In this document: positions 33,150 to 42,813 of the stretch, in pieces
Layout of the letters: every line of letters begins with the position of its first letter
Numbering within the stretch: position 1 is the stretch's first letter
Source: Marinomonas rhodophyticola
Lineage (GTDB): Bacteria; Pseudomonadota; Gammaproteobacteria; Pseudomonadales; Marinomonadaceae
NCBI RefSeq assembly: GCF_026113935.1
Contig: NZ_JAPEUL010000004.1
Span: 1 to 64,000, forward strand
Direction of reading: 5' to 3'
Length of the DNA: 64,000 nt
The notes under the pieces: model-generated
The model's database searches: none
What the model was told of the DNA's origin: nothing
Seen by the model: only the letters and a program-made list of their open reading frames with translations
Position numbers and translations under genes: made by a program

Positions 33150-35387
33150 TTACTGTTGACGAGATTTTACTTTTGTCTTGCGACGTTTTGCTGGCACTGT
33201 TGTCATCGTGTTGCTGTTTTTACGACGAGCCTTTTCTGCCGCAATATTTTTTTCCATCGTTGGTCTGTTTGACGTGTGAGAGGCGCCTGTCGCTTGACCT
33301 GGTTTTGCTTTCTGAGGACGACGATGAATCTGTTTGTCCTTCTCTTCCGCTGGTACTAATTTGTTGTCACCATGACCAATAAGGTCGGTGCGGCCCATTT
33401 TAATGAGCGTATCGCGAAGATTTTGCCAGTTGCTAGGATCGTGATAGCGCAAGAAGCCTTTTTGTACAGTGCGTTGCTTGGCGTCTTTAGGGGTATAAAC
33501 GTCTTCACTCTTATATGTCACCGGCTTTAATGGGTTTTTGCCAGAATGGTACATCGCCGTTGCTAATGACATGGGCGATGGGTAAAACGTTTGTACTTGA
33601 TCTGGTTTGAAATCATTGGTTTTTAACCAGACGGCAAGGTTGAGCATATCTTCGTCTGAACTGCCTGGATGGGCAGCGATAAAGTAAGGGATTAAATGCT
33701 GCTTCTTGCCTGCTTCTTTGGAATATTTATCAAACATGCGCTTGAAGCGGTCGTATGTTCCCATTCCCGGCTTCATCATTTTTGATAAGGTGCCTTGCTC
33801 TGAGTGCTCTGGGGCAATTTTTAGTAAGCCGCCCACATGGTGAGTGACAAGCTCACGAACGTACTCAGGATCTTCTACAGCAAGGTCATAACGTAAGCCT
33901 GAAGCGATAGACACAGTATGAATGCCTTCAACTGCACGAGTTTTACGATACAGTTGCGTCGTTGGACTATGGTCGGTATTCAAGTTGGAGCAAATGGTCG
34001 GGTAAACACAAGACAGTTTACGGCACGACGCTTGTACTTCATCGTCGTTACAGTTTAGTGTGTACATGTTGGAGGTTGGTCCACCAAGGTCAGAAATGTG
34101 GCCTGTGAAGCCTGGCACCTTATCCTTGATGTCTTCAATTTCCTTCAAGATGGACTCGTGTGAGCGAGATTGAATGACTCGTCCTTCATGTTCGGTAATC
34201 GAACAAAAAGTACAGCCACCAAAACAGCCACGCATGATATTGATCGATGTCTTAATCATATCATAAGCCGGAATGCGGGCTTTTTTGTATTTCGGATGCG
34301 GCACACGCGCATAAGGCAAATCAAACACGCCGTCCATTTCAGGTGTTTCTAATGGAATCGGTGGTGGATTAACCCAAATTTCTTTTTTGCCATGTTTTTG
34401 AATCAACGCCCGAGCATTATGTGGGTTTGACTCAAGATGCAAGATACGAGAGGTGTGCGCGTACAAAACGGGATCTTTGGATACTTTTTCAAAAGACGGT
34501 AAACGAATATACGTTTTTTCAGGATCGAGCTTTTCACCGCGACGCAGCGGTGCAGGAATCACACGGATTGGCATGACATCGGACTCGTCTTCATCCTTAG
34601 TCTGACATTTCCCTTCTGGAATGTATTCGTAAGGGCTGTAGATCTGATCGACTTTGCCTGGCCAATCAACACGCGTGGAGTCAATTTCAGTGTAGCCGCC
34701 AGGAGGCGCATTACGAACAATAGTTGTGCCGCGAATGTCTGTGAGTTCGTCAAGCGTTTTACCCATGGCCATTTGATGGGTAACTTCAATCATAGCCCGT
34801 TCAGCGTTGCCGTAAAGCAAAATATCCGCAGTAGAGTCGATTAATACTGAGCGGCGCACTTCATCGCTCCAGTAATCGTATTGAGCAATGCGTCGCAGGC
34901 TGGCCTCAATGCCACCAATCATCACAGGGACATCATGAAAGGCTTCTTTACAGCGCTGAGAGTAGACAATAACCGCGCGGTCAGGACGTTTTCCACTAAC
35001 GCCGTACGGCGTATAAGCATCGTCGTTGCGTACTTTTAAGTCGGCGGTGTAGCGGTTGATCAAGGAGTCCATGTTGCCAGCGGTAACGCCAAAATACAGA
35101 TTAGGGCGACCAAGGCGCATAAAGTCTTGCGTATTGCGCCAATCAGGCTGATCAATAATGCCGACACGATAACCTTGCGCTTCTAATAAGCGGCCCAATA
35201 CCGCCATGCCAAAACTTGGGTGATCCACGTAAGCATCACCGGAGACAATAATCACATCGCAGCTGTCCCAACCAAGGGCATCCATTTCCTCTCTGGTGGT
35301 CGGAAGAAAGGGGGAAACACCGTAACACTCGGCCCAATACAATGGGTAAGAAAAGAGATGCTTGGCGGTTTTATGTCGTTTGATCAT
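33150..35387 (-). CDS. YgiQ-family radical SAM protein
   Basis: This large radical SAM protein (745 residues, UPF0313/YgiQ) has a cobalamin-binding-like N-terminal region and a radical SAM core. The cluster motif CFGGCTFCS (C-x3-C-x2-C) is at about residue 385. A basic, low-complexity C-terminal tail ends [12 protein letters not shown]. The reaction is unknown. It is complete, and its Fe-S cluster would depend on the suf genes upstream. Confidence 0.88.
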   Translation of the reverse strand: MIKRHKTAKHLFSYPLYWAECYGVSPFLPTTREEMDALGWDSCDVIIVSGDAYVDHPSFGMAVLGRLLEAQGYRVGIIDQPDWRNTQDFMRLGRPNLYFGVTAGNMDSLINRYTADLKVRNDDAYTPYGVSGKRPDRAVIVYSQRCKEAFHDVPVMIGGIEASLRRIAQYDYWSDEVRRSVLIDSTADILLYGNAERAMIEVTHQMAMGKTLDELTDIRGTTIVRNAPPGGYTEIDSTRVDWPGKVDQIYSPYEYIPEGKCQTKDEDESDVMPIRVIPAPLRRGEKLDPEKTYIRLPSFEKVSKDPVLYAHTSRILHLESNPHNARALIQKHGKKEIWVNPPPIPLETPEMDGVFDLPYARVPHPKYKKARIPAYDMIKTSINIMRGCFGGCTFCSITEHEGRVIQSRSHESILKEIEDIKDKVPGFTGHISDLGGPTSNMYTLNCNDDEVQASCRKLSCVYPTICSNLNTDHSPTTQLYRKTRAVEGIHTVSIASGLRYDLAVEDPEYVRELVTHHVGGLLKIAPEHSEQGTLSKMMKPGMGTYDRFKRMFDKYSKEAGKKQHLIPYFIAAHPGSSDEDMLNLAVWLKTNDFKPDQVQTFYPSPMSLATAMYHSGKNPLKPVTYKSEDVYTPKDAKQRTVQKGFLRYHDPSNWQNLRDTLIKMGRTDLIGHGDNKLVPAEEKDKQIHRRPQKAKPGQATGASHTSNRPTMEKNIAAEKARRKNSNTMTTVPAKRRKTKVKSRQQ

Positions 35388-35483
35388 TATCTACTCTTGG
35401 TATCGGGCGTAATGGCGATGACTATCGTGCTGCAATTACAAGGATACATGGATTATCGGTGAAAAATTGTGCTGTATTATCCC

Positions 35484-35517
35484 AGAAAAAACCTAGGGTA
35501 GACAGCCTAATCTAGGT
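35484..35517 (-). terminator. Terminator after tpm
   Basis: On the minus strand ACCTAG...CTAGGT is followed by T6. It lies between tpm and the YgiQ gene. Confidence 0.6.
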
Positions 35518-35536
35518 CTATTAGGGCTTATATTAT

Positions 35537-36175
35537 TTAAGGTTGAATACGCCACACGCTTTCCTCAAATATATTGTGTCCTTCCTCTTTATACTGCGGA
35601 TTTGTCAGAGCTAAGTTTTCAGAGGCGATTTTTTGAATTTGATTTCCCCAGAGGGACACAACACTATCATCATTGACAGAAAATGGTGGTCCTTGTTTGT
35701 CGCCATCATAGTGTAATGAGACTAACAATAAGCTGGCAGTGGAGGATAAGCGTTGAAGAGTATGTGAGACATACTCAGTGCGTTTGGAATCTGGCATAGC
35801 GATCATCGCGGCACGATCGTAGCAGGCATTAAATTCGGTTTCGTTGAATAAAAAGTAATCGCCTTCAACAATACGCAATGGCAAGCCGTTGACAGTATGA
35901 ATTTTTAATTCGCCTTGTTGATAGGTTTCATAGGATAAGTCATTATCACCTAGAAATTGAATTACTGCTAAGGAAGACAGTTCAACGCCCGTAACCCAAT
36001 AGCCTTGTTCCGCCAACCAGATCATATCATTGGACTTGCCACATAAAGGCACAAGAACGCTACTGCCTTTTGGTAATATGGGCCAAAACTCAATTAGTTT
36101 AGGATTAACACCTTCTTGGTGAAAGCCGATACGTCCCGTTTTCCATCGATCTAACCAAAATTCATTTGTAATCAC
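35537..36175 (-). CDS. tpm: Thiopurine S-methyltransferase
   Basis: This 212-residue SAM-dependent methyltransferase of the TPMT family has the N-terminal signature FWLDRWKTGRIGFHQ, the SAM-binding SVLVPLCGKSNDM segment and the CYDRAAMIAMP stretch. In marine and other bacteria it methylates thiopurines and tellurite or selenite species. It is complete. ATG 36175 is read from the minus strand, divergent from the small ybaM-like gene. Confidence 0.92.
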   Translation of the reverse strand: MITNEFWLDRWKTGRIGFHQEGVNPKLIEFWPILPKGSSVLVPLCGKSNDMIWLAEQGYWVTGVELSSLAVIQFLGDNDLSYETYQQGELKIHTVNGLPLRIVEGDYFLFNETEFNACYDRAAMIAMPDSKRTEYVSHTLQRLSSTASLLLVSLHYDGDKQGPPFSVNDDSVVSLWGNQIQKIASENLALTNPQYKEEGHNIFEESVWRIQP

Positions 36176-36345
36176 GGTAACCTCGTTAAATTAGGCTTGT
36201 TTATGTTCGGTGTGTATTGTATTTGTCTTATTTTCGCTGAACAATTGATAATGCCAAAAGCCATTATAGACGGCAAAATGGTTTTTTACGGACTATTTAG
36301 TGTATTTTACCTATATATTATTGCCGTTTTTCGCATGGAGTTTTT

Positions 36346-36541
36346 ATGTCTTTAGACCAGGCGCCAGATCATATCAAGTTGGCTGTTGATCTTATTGCAT
36401 TATTGGAAAGTCACGATATTGAACTCCAGAGTCGCCGTAGGTGCGCTGACCATTGCGCTGCAAGATTTCCAGCAAAAACTTGCACAAACAGATGAAAAAT
36501 CCAACGTGCTTGGTGAAGTAGACCAGGATAGAGCAAAATAG
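36346..36541 (+). CDS. YbaM-like DUF2496 small protein (frameshifted as given)
   Basis: This short gene encodes about 64 residues. It begins MSLDQAPDHIKLAVDLIALL, which matches the DUF2496 (YbaM) pattern. The frame breaks near 36421-36427 (GAACTCC); dropping one base gives SRVAVGALTIALQDFQQKL and a natural TAG at 36539-36541. The function is unknown. It lies divergent from tpm and 82 bases before the DUF1304 gene. Confidence 0.65.
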
Positions 36542-36623
36542 TTTCTCTGTTTCTTGACGGCAATGAGATAGGAGACTGGGGAAAGCCATGCTTAATGGGA
36601 TAAAAATAAGAAGGAGAGAGGGT

Positions 36624-36983
36624 ATGGAGTTAATCGCAACGTTAGCCACGGTTTTTGTCGCATTTTTGCATTTCTACATCATGTATATTGAGATGTTTCT
36701 TTGGGATACGCCTAAAGGCATGAAGATTTTTGGATTGAAGCCAGACTTTGCCAAAGCAAGTAAGGTGATGGCAGCGAATCAGGGACTTTACAATGGCTTT
36801 CTTGCTGTGGGCCTGCTGTGGAGCTTGTGGCTTGGTGACGGGGGATCGCACGTAACGATTTTCTTTTTACTCTGTGTGGTTGTCGCTGGCGTGTATGGTG
36901 CCATTACCTCAAGCAAGAAGATTTTGTTTGTACAAGGTTTACCAGGTTTGATGGCATTAATTGCTGTGTTATTAACGGGCTAA
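36624..36983 (+). CDS. DUF1304 membrane protein
   Basis: This 119-residue integral membrane protein has four hydrophobic helices. The conserved N-terminal half (HFYIMYIEMFLWDTPKG) and the central AANQGLYNGFLA are DUF1304 signatures. The function is unknown. ATG 36624 is preceded by AAGGAGAG; an upstream in-frame ATG (36588) would add a charged, poorly conserved stretch. Confidence 0.88.
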   Translation: MELIATLATVFVAFLHFYIMYIEMFLWDTPKGMKIFGLKPDFAKASKVMAANQGLYNGFLAVGLLWSLWLGDGGSHVTIFFLLCVVVAGVYGAITSSKKILFVQGLPGLMALIAVLLTG

Positions 36984-37049
36984 AAGCCACCATACAATGT
37001 ACATAATTGGTTATAATGTGTGTAAATTTTCATTATAAAGAGTTTTATT

Positions 37050-38291
37050 TTGCACACACTCGATCAACTTAACCGTGGAGAGCTGAAAGGCGTTGTCCGC
37101 TTGCAGCTATCCGATAATTTAACGACTTTCCCTGAGGCTATTTTCGATCTTGCTGATAGTTTAGAAATTTTAGATTTGTCGAATAATAAGCTAAGTGAGT
37201 TACCCGCAGACCTGTCGCGTCTCAAAAAACTTCGTATACTTTTTTGCTCGAATAATCGTTTCACTCACTTGCCAAAGGTTCTAGGGCAATGTGAAAACTT
37301 GGAAATGATTGGCTTTAAAAGCAACCAAATTATGACCGTGTCTTCTGATTCATTGCCTATACTGACTCGTTGGTTAATTCTTACCGATAACAAAATCGAT
37401 TCTCTTCCGGAGGATTTTGGAAAGTTAGTTCGTCTACAGAAGCTGGCTTTAGCAGGGAATCGTTTAACAGCATTGCCTGATTCCATTGCTCATTGTCGTA
37501 AATTAGAGTTGATTCGTTTGTCGGCAAATAAGCTGGCGGCTTTTCCTGATGTTTTATTAACGCTACCTCGTTTGGCTTGGTTAGCATTTTCTGGTAATCC
37601 ATTTTGTGCTGCACGTGATCCCCATAATGAATTTAAGACAGTGCAATTTCGAGACTTAGAATTACATCAGGTTTTAGGGCAGGGCGCATCTGGGGTTATT
37701 TCCCTCGCGACATGGCGAGAAAACCCCTTTCATTTTTCAGACTCTGTGGCAGTAAAAGTATTTAAAGGCGAGGTGACCAGTGACGGTTTTCCGCAGGATG
37801 AACTGGATGCATGCTTAGCGGTAGGGAATCATCCTAATCTTGTTCAGCCTTTGGCAAAAGTAACAGAGGAAGACTGTGCTGCGCTGGTGATGGAATTGAT
37901 TCCAGCTCATTACACGAATCTAGGCCAGCCACCCAGTCTTGCTTCTTGTACACGGGATACTTTTGCCTTAGATCAGCGGTTTTCGATTGATAAAATCGCT
38001 CGTATTGTGGAGCAAGTGGATCAATTGGTAGCACATTTTTGCGAGAAAAAAGTCAGCCATGGTGACCTTTATGCCCACAATGCTCTGATCAACGAAGAGG
38101 GCCACGTGTTGTTTGGTGACTTTGGTGCGGCATCAAAATATGCCAACTTGTCGTTACAACAGCAACAAGGAATAGAGCGAATAGAGCGACGGGCGTTAGG
38201 TTTTTTTATTGATGATTTGTTGGGGTTATGTATTGAGGCTGATAAGAATAGTGATCTTTATATATCGCTGAAATCTCATGCTTTTTCTTAG
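37050..38291 (+). CDS. Leucine-rich-repeat protein kinase
   Basis: This 413-residue fusion has seven or so leucine-rich repeats (about 15-185, pattern LxxLxLxxNxLxxLP) followed by a eukaryotic-like kinase domain. Kinase motifs are the Gly loop LGQGASG (209-215), VAVK with Lys236, HGDLYAHN with Asp339 and Asn344, and GDFG with Asp357; all catalytic residues are present. There is no signal peptide or membrane helix, so it is probably cytosolic. The start appears to be TTG 37050. No phosphatase or obvious substrate lies beside it. The partners are unknown; the LRR part probably chooses them. Confidence 0.85.
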   Translation: MHTLDQLNRGELKGVVRLQLSDNLTTFPEAIFDLADSLEILDLSNNKLSELPADLSRLKKLRILFCSNNRFTHLPKVLGQCENLEMIGFKSNQIMTVSSDSLPILTRWLILTDNKIDSLPEDFGKLVRLQKLALAGNRLTALPDSIAHCRKLELIRLSANKLAAFPDVLLTLPRLAWLAFSGNPFCAARDPHNEFKTVQFRDLELHQVLGQGASGVISLATWRENPFHFSDSVAVKVFKGEVTSDGFPQDELDACLAVGNHPNLVQPLAKVTEEDCAALVMELIPAHYTNLGQPPSLASCTRDTFALDQRFSIDKIARIVEQVDQLVAHFCEKKVSHGDLYAHNALINEEGHVLFGDFGAASKYANLSLQQQQGIERIERRALGFFIDDLLGLCIEADKNSDLYISLKSHAFS

Positions 38292-38308
38292 TAGGGTTTA
38301 CAGTTAAA

Positions 38309-38350
38309 ACAAAAAAACGCCTCGTATCTCATGAGATACGAGGCGTTTAA
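38309..38350. terminator. Bidirectional terminator
   Basis: A perfect 17-pair palindrome AAACGCCTCGTATCTCA/TGAGATACGAGGCGTTT with A7 on its left. It serves ribH (minus strand) and the LRR kinase (plus strand). Confidence 0.9.
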
Positions 38351-38378
38351 CGATTCTGTTGATCGTAAGAGTAAACGC

Positions 38379-38868
38379 TTATCGCATTTGTTTGGCTTTC
38401 TCAGTCAAGCGAATAGTCTGATCGCAAGCGTTCGCCAGCTCAATCCCCTTCTTAATAAAGTGACGGCTGAAGTAGTTTTTGTGTTCGTCGTGCTCATGGA
38501 AGTTATGTGGCGTCAGTACTGCGGTAAGAACCGGTACTTCCGTTTCCAATTGAACTTGCATCAAGGCGTTGCAAATAGTTGAGGCAACAAAATCATGGCG
38601 ATAAATGCCGCCATCCACAACCAATGCTGTGCCTGCAATCGCGGAATATTGTCCGCTTTTTGCGAGCAGTTTTGCTTGTAGTGGGATTTCGTAGCCACCA
38701 GGCACGGGAATAATGTCAATTAACGACGCATCGTAACCACGAGAAACAAGTTCTTTAGTGAAGCCTTCCACGCAATTGAGCACGATTTCAGTGTGCCAAG
38801 AAGCATGAAGAATAGCGATACGTTTTGTTGCTGGAGTGAATTCAATATTCGTTGAGTCTCTGATTCAT
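38379..38868 (-). CDS. ribH: 6,7-dimethyl-8-ribityllumazine synthase (frameshifted as given)
   Basis: The penultimate enzyme of riboflavin synthesis, about 162 residues. It joins the ribityl pyrimidine to the four-carbon sugar phosphate. IPVPGGYEIPL, the GTALVVDGGIYRHDF segment and VPVLTAVLTPHNFHEHDEH mark the active site. The frame breaks at plus-strand 38854-38860, GAGTCTC; dropping one base gives MNQSSTNIEFTPATKRIAIL. ATG 38868 lies behind an FMN riboswitch and promoter. The family usually has VxTxxN where TPHNFHEH stands, so it is a type II-like (RibH2) protein. Confidence 0.88.
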
Positions 38869-38994
38869 TTTATAATCCTAAATATTTAAGGTGAATCAGG
38901 GCGAACGGGCAGGCAAATACACCATGTTTAAATGGCATACCTTTGTTGGGCACCGCAAAAAATACGGTACTCTAATAGGTTTTGTCTGACGCGC

Positions 38995-39158
<164 letters not shown>

Positions 39159-39185
39159 ACGAAGTCGGATACATCCGACCAAGGA

Positions 39186-39215
39186 AATATACTCGTTTTT
39201 GTCACTTGCTGTCAA
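39186..39215 (-). promoter_or_regulatory. Sigma-70 promoter for the FMN riboswitch and ribH
   Basis: Minus strand TTGACA (39215-39210), an 18-base spacer and TATATT (39191-39186), about 30 bases before the riboswitch. Confidence 0.75.
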
Positions 39216-39430
39216 AGTCTCAAGTCGGCTCAATTGTGGTGATTTTGTGACAACGCTTTTGTTCATCAATAAATAAAAGAGCGGATTGGTGGAAGTAACC
39301 ACCTCCATCAATGTGGCGGGTCTTATTTTCTGGCTAGAGATCGAATGGAGTGTTAAAATTTAAGCTACTTAGCCATCACTCAGACAAATAAGTGGACTGG
39401 AACAAGTGGTTCTAGAATGGAGTCTCGACA

Positions 39431-39796
39431 ATGCGTATAAAAAAAATAGCCTTACAAAATACCTTAGTGATTTTTTCTTTTTTGGGTTTGGTAGCCTGCA
39501 GTTCCGTTAAGACGACTAATGTCTCTGACGATGACATGTATGAAGCTGAAAATACCATACAAACTAATTCTGCTGTTTATAACTGCAATGGAAAACCATT
39601 AGCCATTCTTTTTCACGCTGATCAAGCTCAACTGTCTTGGCAGAAAAAAGAGTATCAGTTAACCCAAGCCGTGAGTGCCTCCGGCGCTTCTTACTTGGGT
39701 GAGGGGGTATCTTTTTGGATTCATAGTGATGAAGCGCAACTTGAACTTCGCAGCATGAAAAAGTTCCAGTGTCAGCTTGTGCGCATTGAGTCTTAA
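39431..39796 (+). CDS. MliC-like lipoprotein
   Basis: This 121-residue protein has a signal peptide ending in lipobox LVAC and a C-terminal MliC/COG3895 domain. Features are a pair of Cys (YNCNG and FQCQL), the SASGASYLGEGVSFWIHSDEAQLE segment and a Ser/Tyr pair. MliC proteins sit in the outer membrane and block C-type lysozyme. The match is by pattern only, so a general envelope lipoprotein remains possible. Confidence 0.75.
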   Translation: MRIKKIALQNTLVIFSFLGLVACSSVKTTNVSDDDMYEAENTIQTNSAVYNCNGKPLAILFHADQAQLSWQKKEYQLTQAVSASGASYLGEGVSFWIHSDEAQLELRSMKKFQCQLVRIES

Positions 39797-39913
39797 TTTT
39801 TTCCTGAAAAGCGTTCATTTGAAATAGTGGTGTTTTCATCCCGTCAGATTTGCAATCCGTGTACAATAGTCTTATTCGCGCCTTGTGGCGCATGATTAGA
39901 TTGTAGAGAGTGC

Positions 39914-40688
39914 ATGAGCAAGTTATTTGTAATGGGCATGGTACCGTGATTTAGGTCTGGTGGCTCCCAATGCCACGAAAGCGTTAGCGGTCTGCAGTGA
40001 TTGGGTTGCATATGGTTATTATCTGGACTTGTTGGGTGAGCTTAGCGCCGGAAAAACCTTCCATGACTTGCCTCTAGGCGAAGAAATTGGTCGTGCCCGT
40101 TTGGCTTTAGATTTGGCTGCGCAAGGCAAAAATACCGCGCTGATTTCCAGTGGTGATATTGGCATTTATGCCATGGCGACTTTGGTATTTGAGTTGCTGG
40201 ATATGCAATTACAAGGCAAAGAAAATCACCCTGAGTGGCTAAATGTCGATATTGAAGTTATCCCTGGTATTTCCGCCATGCAAGCCGGCGCTAGCCGAGT
40301 TGGTGCCATGCTGGGTCACGATTTCTGTACTATTTCACTGTCCGATTTATTAACACCATGGGAAACCATTGATAAGCGTCTTCATGCCTGTGGTGCTGGT
40401 GACTTTGTGGTTTCCTTTTATAATCCCGTGTCAAAAAAACGCGATTGGCAATTAAACCACGCTCGTGATGTTTTATTGCAATACCGTCCAGCCAGCACCC
40501 CTGTTATGATTGGCCGTCAATTAACCCGTCCGGAAGAAGAAATCACCTTTACGACGCTTGGTGAATTAGATGCCAAAAACGTGGATATGTTTACCATGGT
40601 TAGCGTCGGTAATTCTGACACCAAACACATTGTGAATGGTGAAAAACATTGGATTTACACCCCGCGTGGCTATTCTAAAAAGCTTTAG
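39914..40688 (+). CDS. cobJ: Precorrin-3B C17-methyltransferase (frameshifted as given)
   Basis: CobJ methylates C17 and contracts the ring in cobalamin synthesis. About 258 residues. ATG 39914 gives MSKLFVMGM, but the frame closes at once in the glycine loop (GGTACCGTGAT, 39950-39960), where the family has G-x-G-P-G-D. The rest continues as LGLVAPNATKALAVCSDW. Either one base was gained or two were lost. The VIPGISAMQAGASRVGAMLGHDF and VSFYNP stretches are typical. It is the first of the cob run; no B12 riboswitch is seen upstream. Confidence 0.85.
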
Positions 40689-40734
40689 TTTTTATGGTGT
40701 TTGCTCTGTATAAAAAAGTGATAAGGGAAAATAA

Positions 40735-41507
40735 ATGAAGGTTTACTTTATTGGTGCAGGTCCTGGCGATCCAGAGTTGATGACAGTGAAAGCCGTCAAA
40801 ACCATGGAACGCTGCCCGATAGTTCTTTATGCAGGCTCTTTGATTCCCCCACAAGTGATTGACAGTGTGCGTGGTTCTGCGGAAGCGATATACGATACCG
40901 CCGAGATGAATCTGGATGAAACCACCGCCGTTATCGAAAAGGCGGCACAAGAAGGCAAGGACGTTGCTCGTCTGCAATCTGGTGATCCGGCGTTATACGG
41001 TGCAATTGGTGAACAAATTCGCCGTTTAGAAGTCTTAGGTATTGATTACGAAGTGATTCCAGGTGTCAGTGCTGTTGCCGCCTCGGCCGCGTTATTACGC
41101 AAAGAGTTGACCTTATCAGGCGTGTCACAAACAGTGATCATGACACGCTATGAAGGCAAAACGCCTTTTCCAGAAAGAGAGCGTTTGCCAGCGTTGGCGC
41201 AAAGTGGCGCGACGTTAGCGATTCATCTTGGTATTACGCGTATTCATAAAATTGTTGAAGAGCTGATTCCACACTATGGTGAGGACTGTCCTGTTGCGGT
41301 GTGTTATCGCACCAGCTGGCCAGATCAAGATTATGTGGTGGGCATTTTAGCGGACATTGTCGCCAAAGTAAGAGAGAAAAATTCACTCGTACCAGTTTGA
41401 TACTGGTCGGGAAGGTGTTAGACACAGAAGATTTTGCGGATTCCTATTTGTACGATAAAGGACAAGCGCACATTTTTCGTAAGATACATAAGCCTAAAAA
41501 TACCTAA
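40735..41507 (+). CDS. cobM: Precorrin-4 C11-methyltransferase (frameshifted as given)
   Basis: CobM methylates C11 of the corrin precursor. About 257 residues. The SAM site is GAGPGDPEL at residue 7 onward; VARLQSGDPALYGA and VIPGVSAVAASAALL are typical of CobM/CbiF. The frame breaks in AAAAA near 41376-41381; a sixth A gives VREKKFTRTSLILVGKVLD. It follows cobJ by 46 bases. Confidence 0.9.
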
Positions 41508-41546
41508 CTTAAATATATTATCCCTAAAAGTAAGAAAGGATGAATC

Positions 41547-42634
41547 ATGCAATTGAATAAAATTCCTACCACAATTGTGACTGGCTTTTTGGGCAGTGGT
41601 AAAACCACTTTATTATCCAATGTGCTAAAGCAAGCCGCAGGCAAACGTATAGCGGTGATCGTCAATGAATTTGGCGAATTAGATATTGATTCGGATCTAT
41701 TGCGAGCATGTCCATTAGATTGTCCTGAAGGGGAAGAGGGCGAACAGACGTCACAGCGCAGTGACGACGGCTTTTATGAACTGGCTAACGGTTGTATTTG
41801 TTGCACGGTAGAAGAAGAGTTCTTGCCTGTTATGCAGCAGCTTGTGGCACGCCGTGGTGATATTGACCACATCTTGATTGAAACCAGTGGGCTGGCTCTA
41901 CCAAAACCGTTAGTACAGGCATTTAATTGGCTGGGGATAAAGAGTATTGCACTGTGGATGCAGTGATTACTGTGGTGGATGGCGCTGCAGTTGCAGCAGG
42001 TCGTTTTGCCCATGATGAAGACAAGGTGCAAGCACAACGTTTAGCGGATGAAAGTTTGGATCATGATCCAAGCTTGCAAGAATTATTAGATGATCAGCTA
42101 AGTGCCGCCGATCTGGTTGTGGTCAGTAAAAACGACTTGCTCAATGACGAAGAGCGCGCCCGTGTTCAAGCCATTATTGCCCATGAAGTGCCAAGCACGG
42201 TCAAAACCGTTTATATCGAAAATGGTGAGGCGGCATTGGATGTTTTGTTAGGCATTGATGCAGCAACAGAAAGCCGAATCGATGAGGTACATAACCATCA
42301 TGATCATCATCACGCTCATGGTGCGCATCATGACCATGCTCACGATCATTTCGATTCTTTTGTCGTGACATTAGGTGAAGTGCAGTCTGATCTTTTGCAA
42401 GACACCCTGACTCAACTGGTTGAAGAACATAATATCTTTCGTGTGAAAGGCTTTGCTGCAGTACACGGTAAGCCAATGCGTCAAGTATTTCAGGTCGTGG
42501 GAACACGTTTGGATCGTTATTTTGACCGCTTATGGCAACCAGAAGAAGTGCGTAAAACCCAGTTAGTGTTCATCGGTAAAGGTATTCATAAAGAGCAGAT
42601 AGAAGGCGTTTTGCATGATGCCCTGAGTGCTTGA
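41547..42634 (+). CDS. cobW: CobW-family metal chaperone GTPase (frameshifted as given)
   Basis: This G3E-family GTPase of about 362 residues is thought to deliver cobalt for corrin synthesis. Walker A is GFLGSGKTT (about 13-21), the metal-binding motif is NGCICCTVEEE, and the C-terminal CobW_C domain follows. Between them lies a His-rich loop (about 42285-42345, His-Asp/Ala-His repeats) likely to hold metal ions. The frame breaks in AAA at 41939-41941; one more A gives FNWLGIKEYCTVDAVITVVDG. It lies directly before cobN, the chelatase it is expected to serve. Confidence 0.9.
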
Positions 42635-42813
42635 TCACGGCTACTGCACTTGCCAATACTTTGTTAAAAATAGACTCGAATTGCTCATTTATAACTATAA
42701 ACTCCGCTTTCTCGTCTATTTTTGCCTCGTCTTGGCTTCGCTCGTAACGCCGTGAATAAATATCGAATAACTGAATAACTAGATTGATTTAGTGAAAAAC
42801 AATTGGAGAAAGA

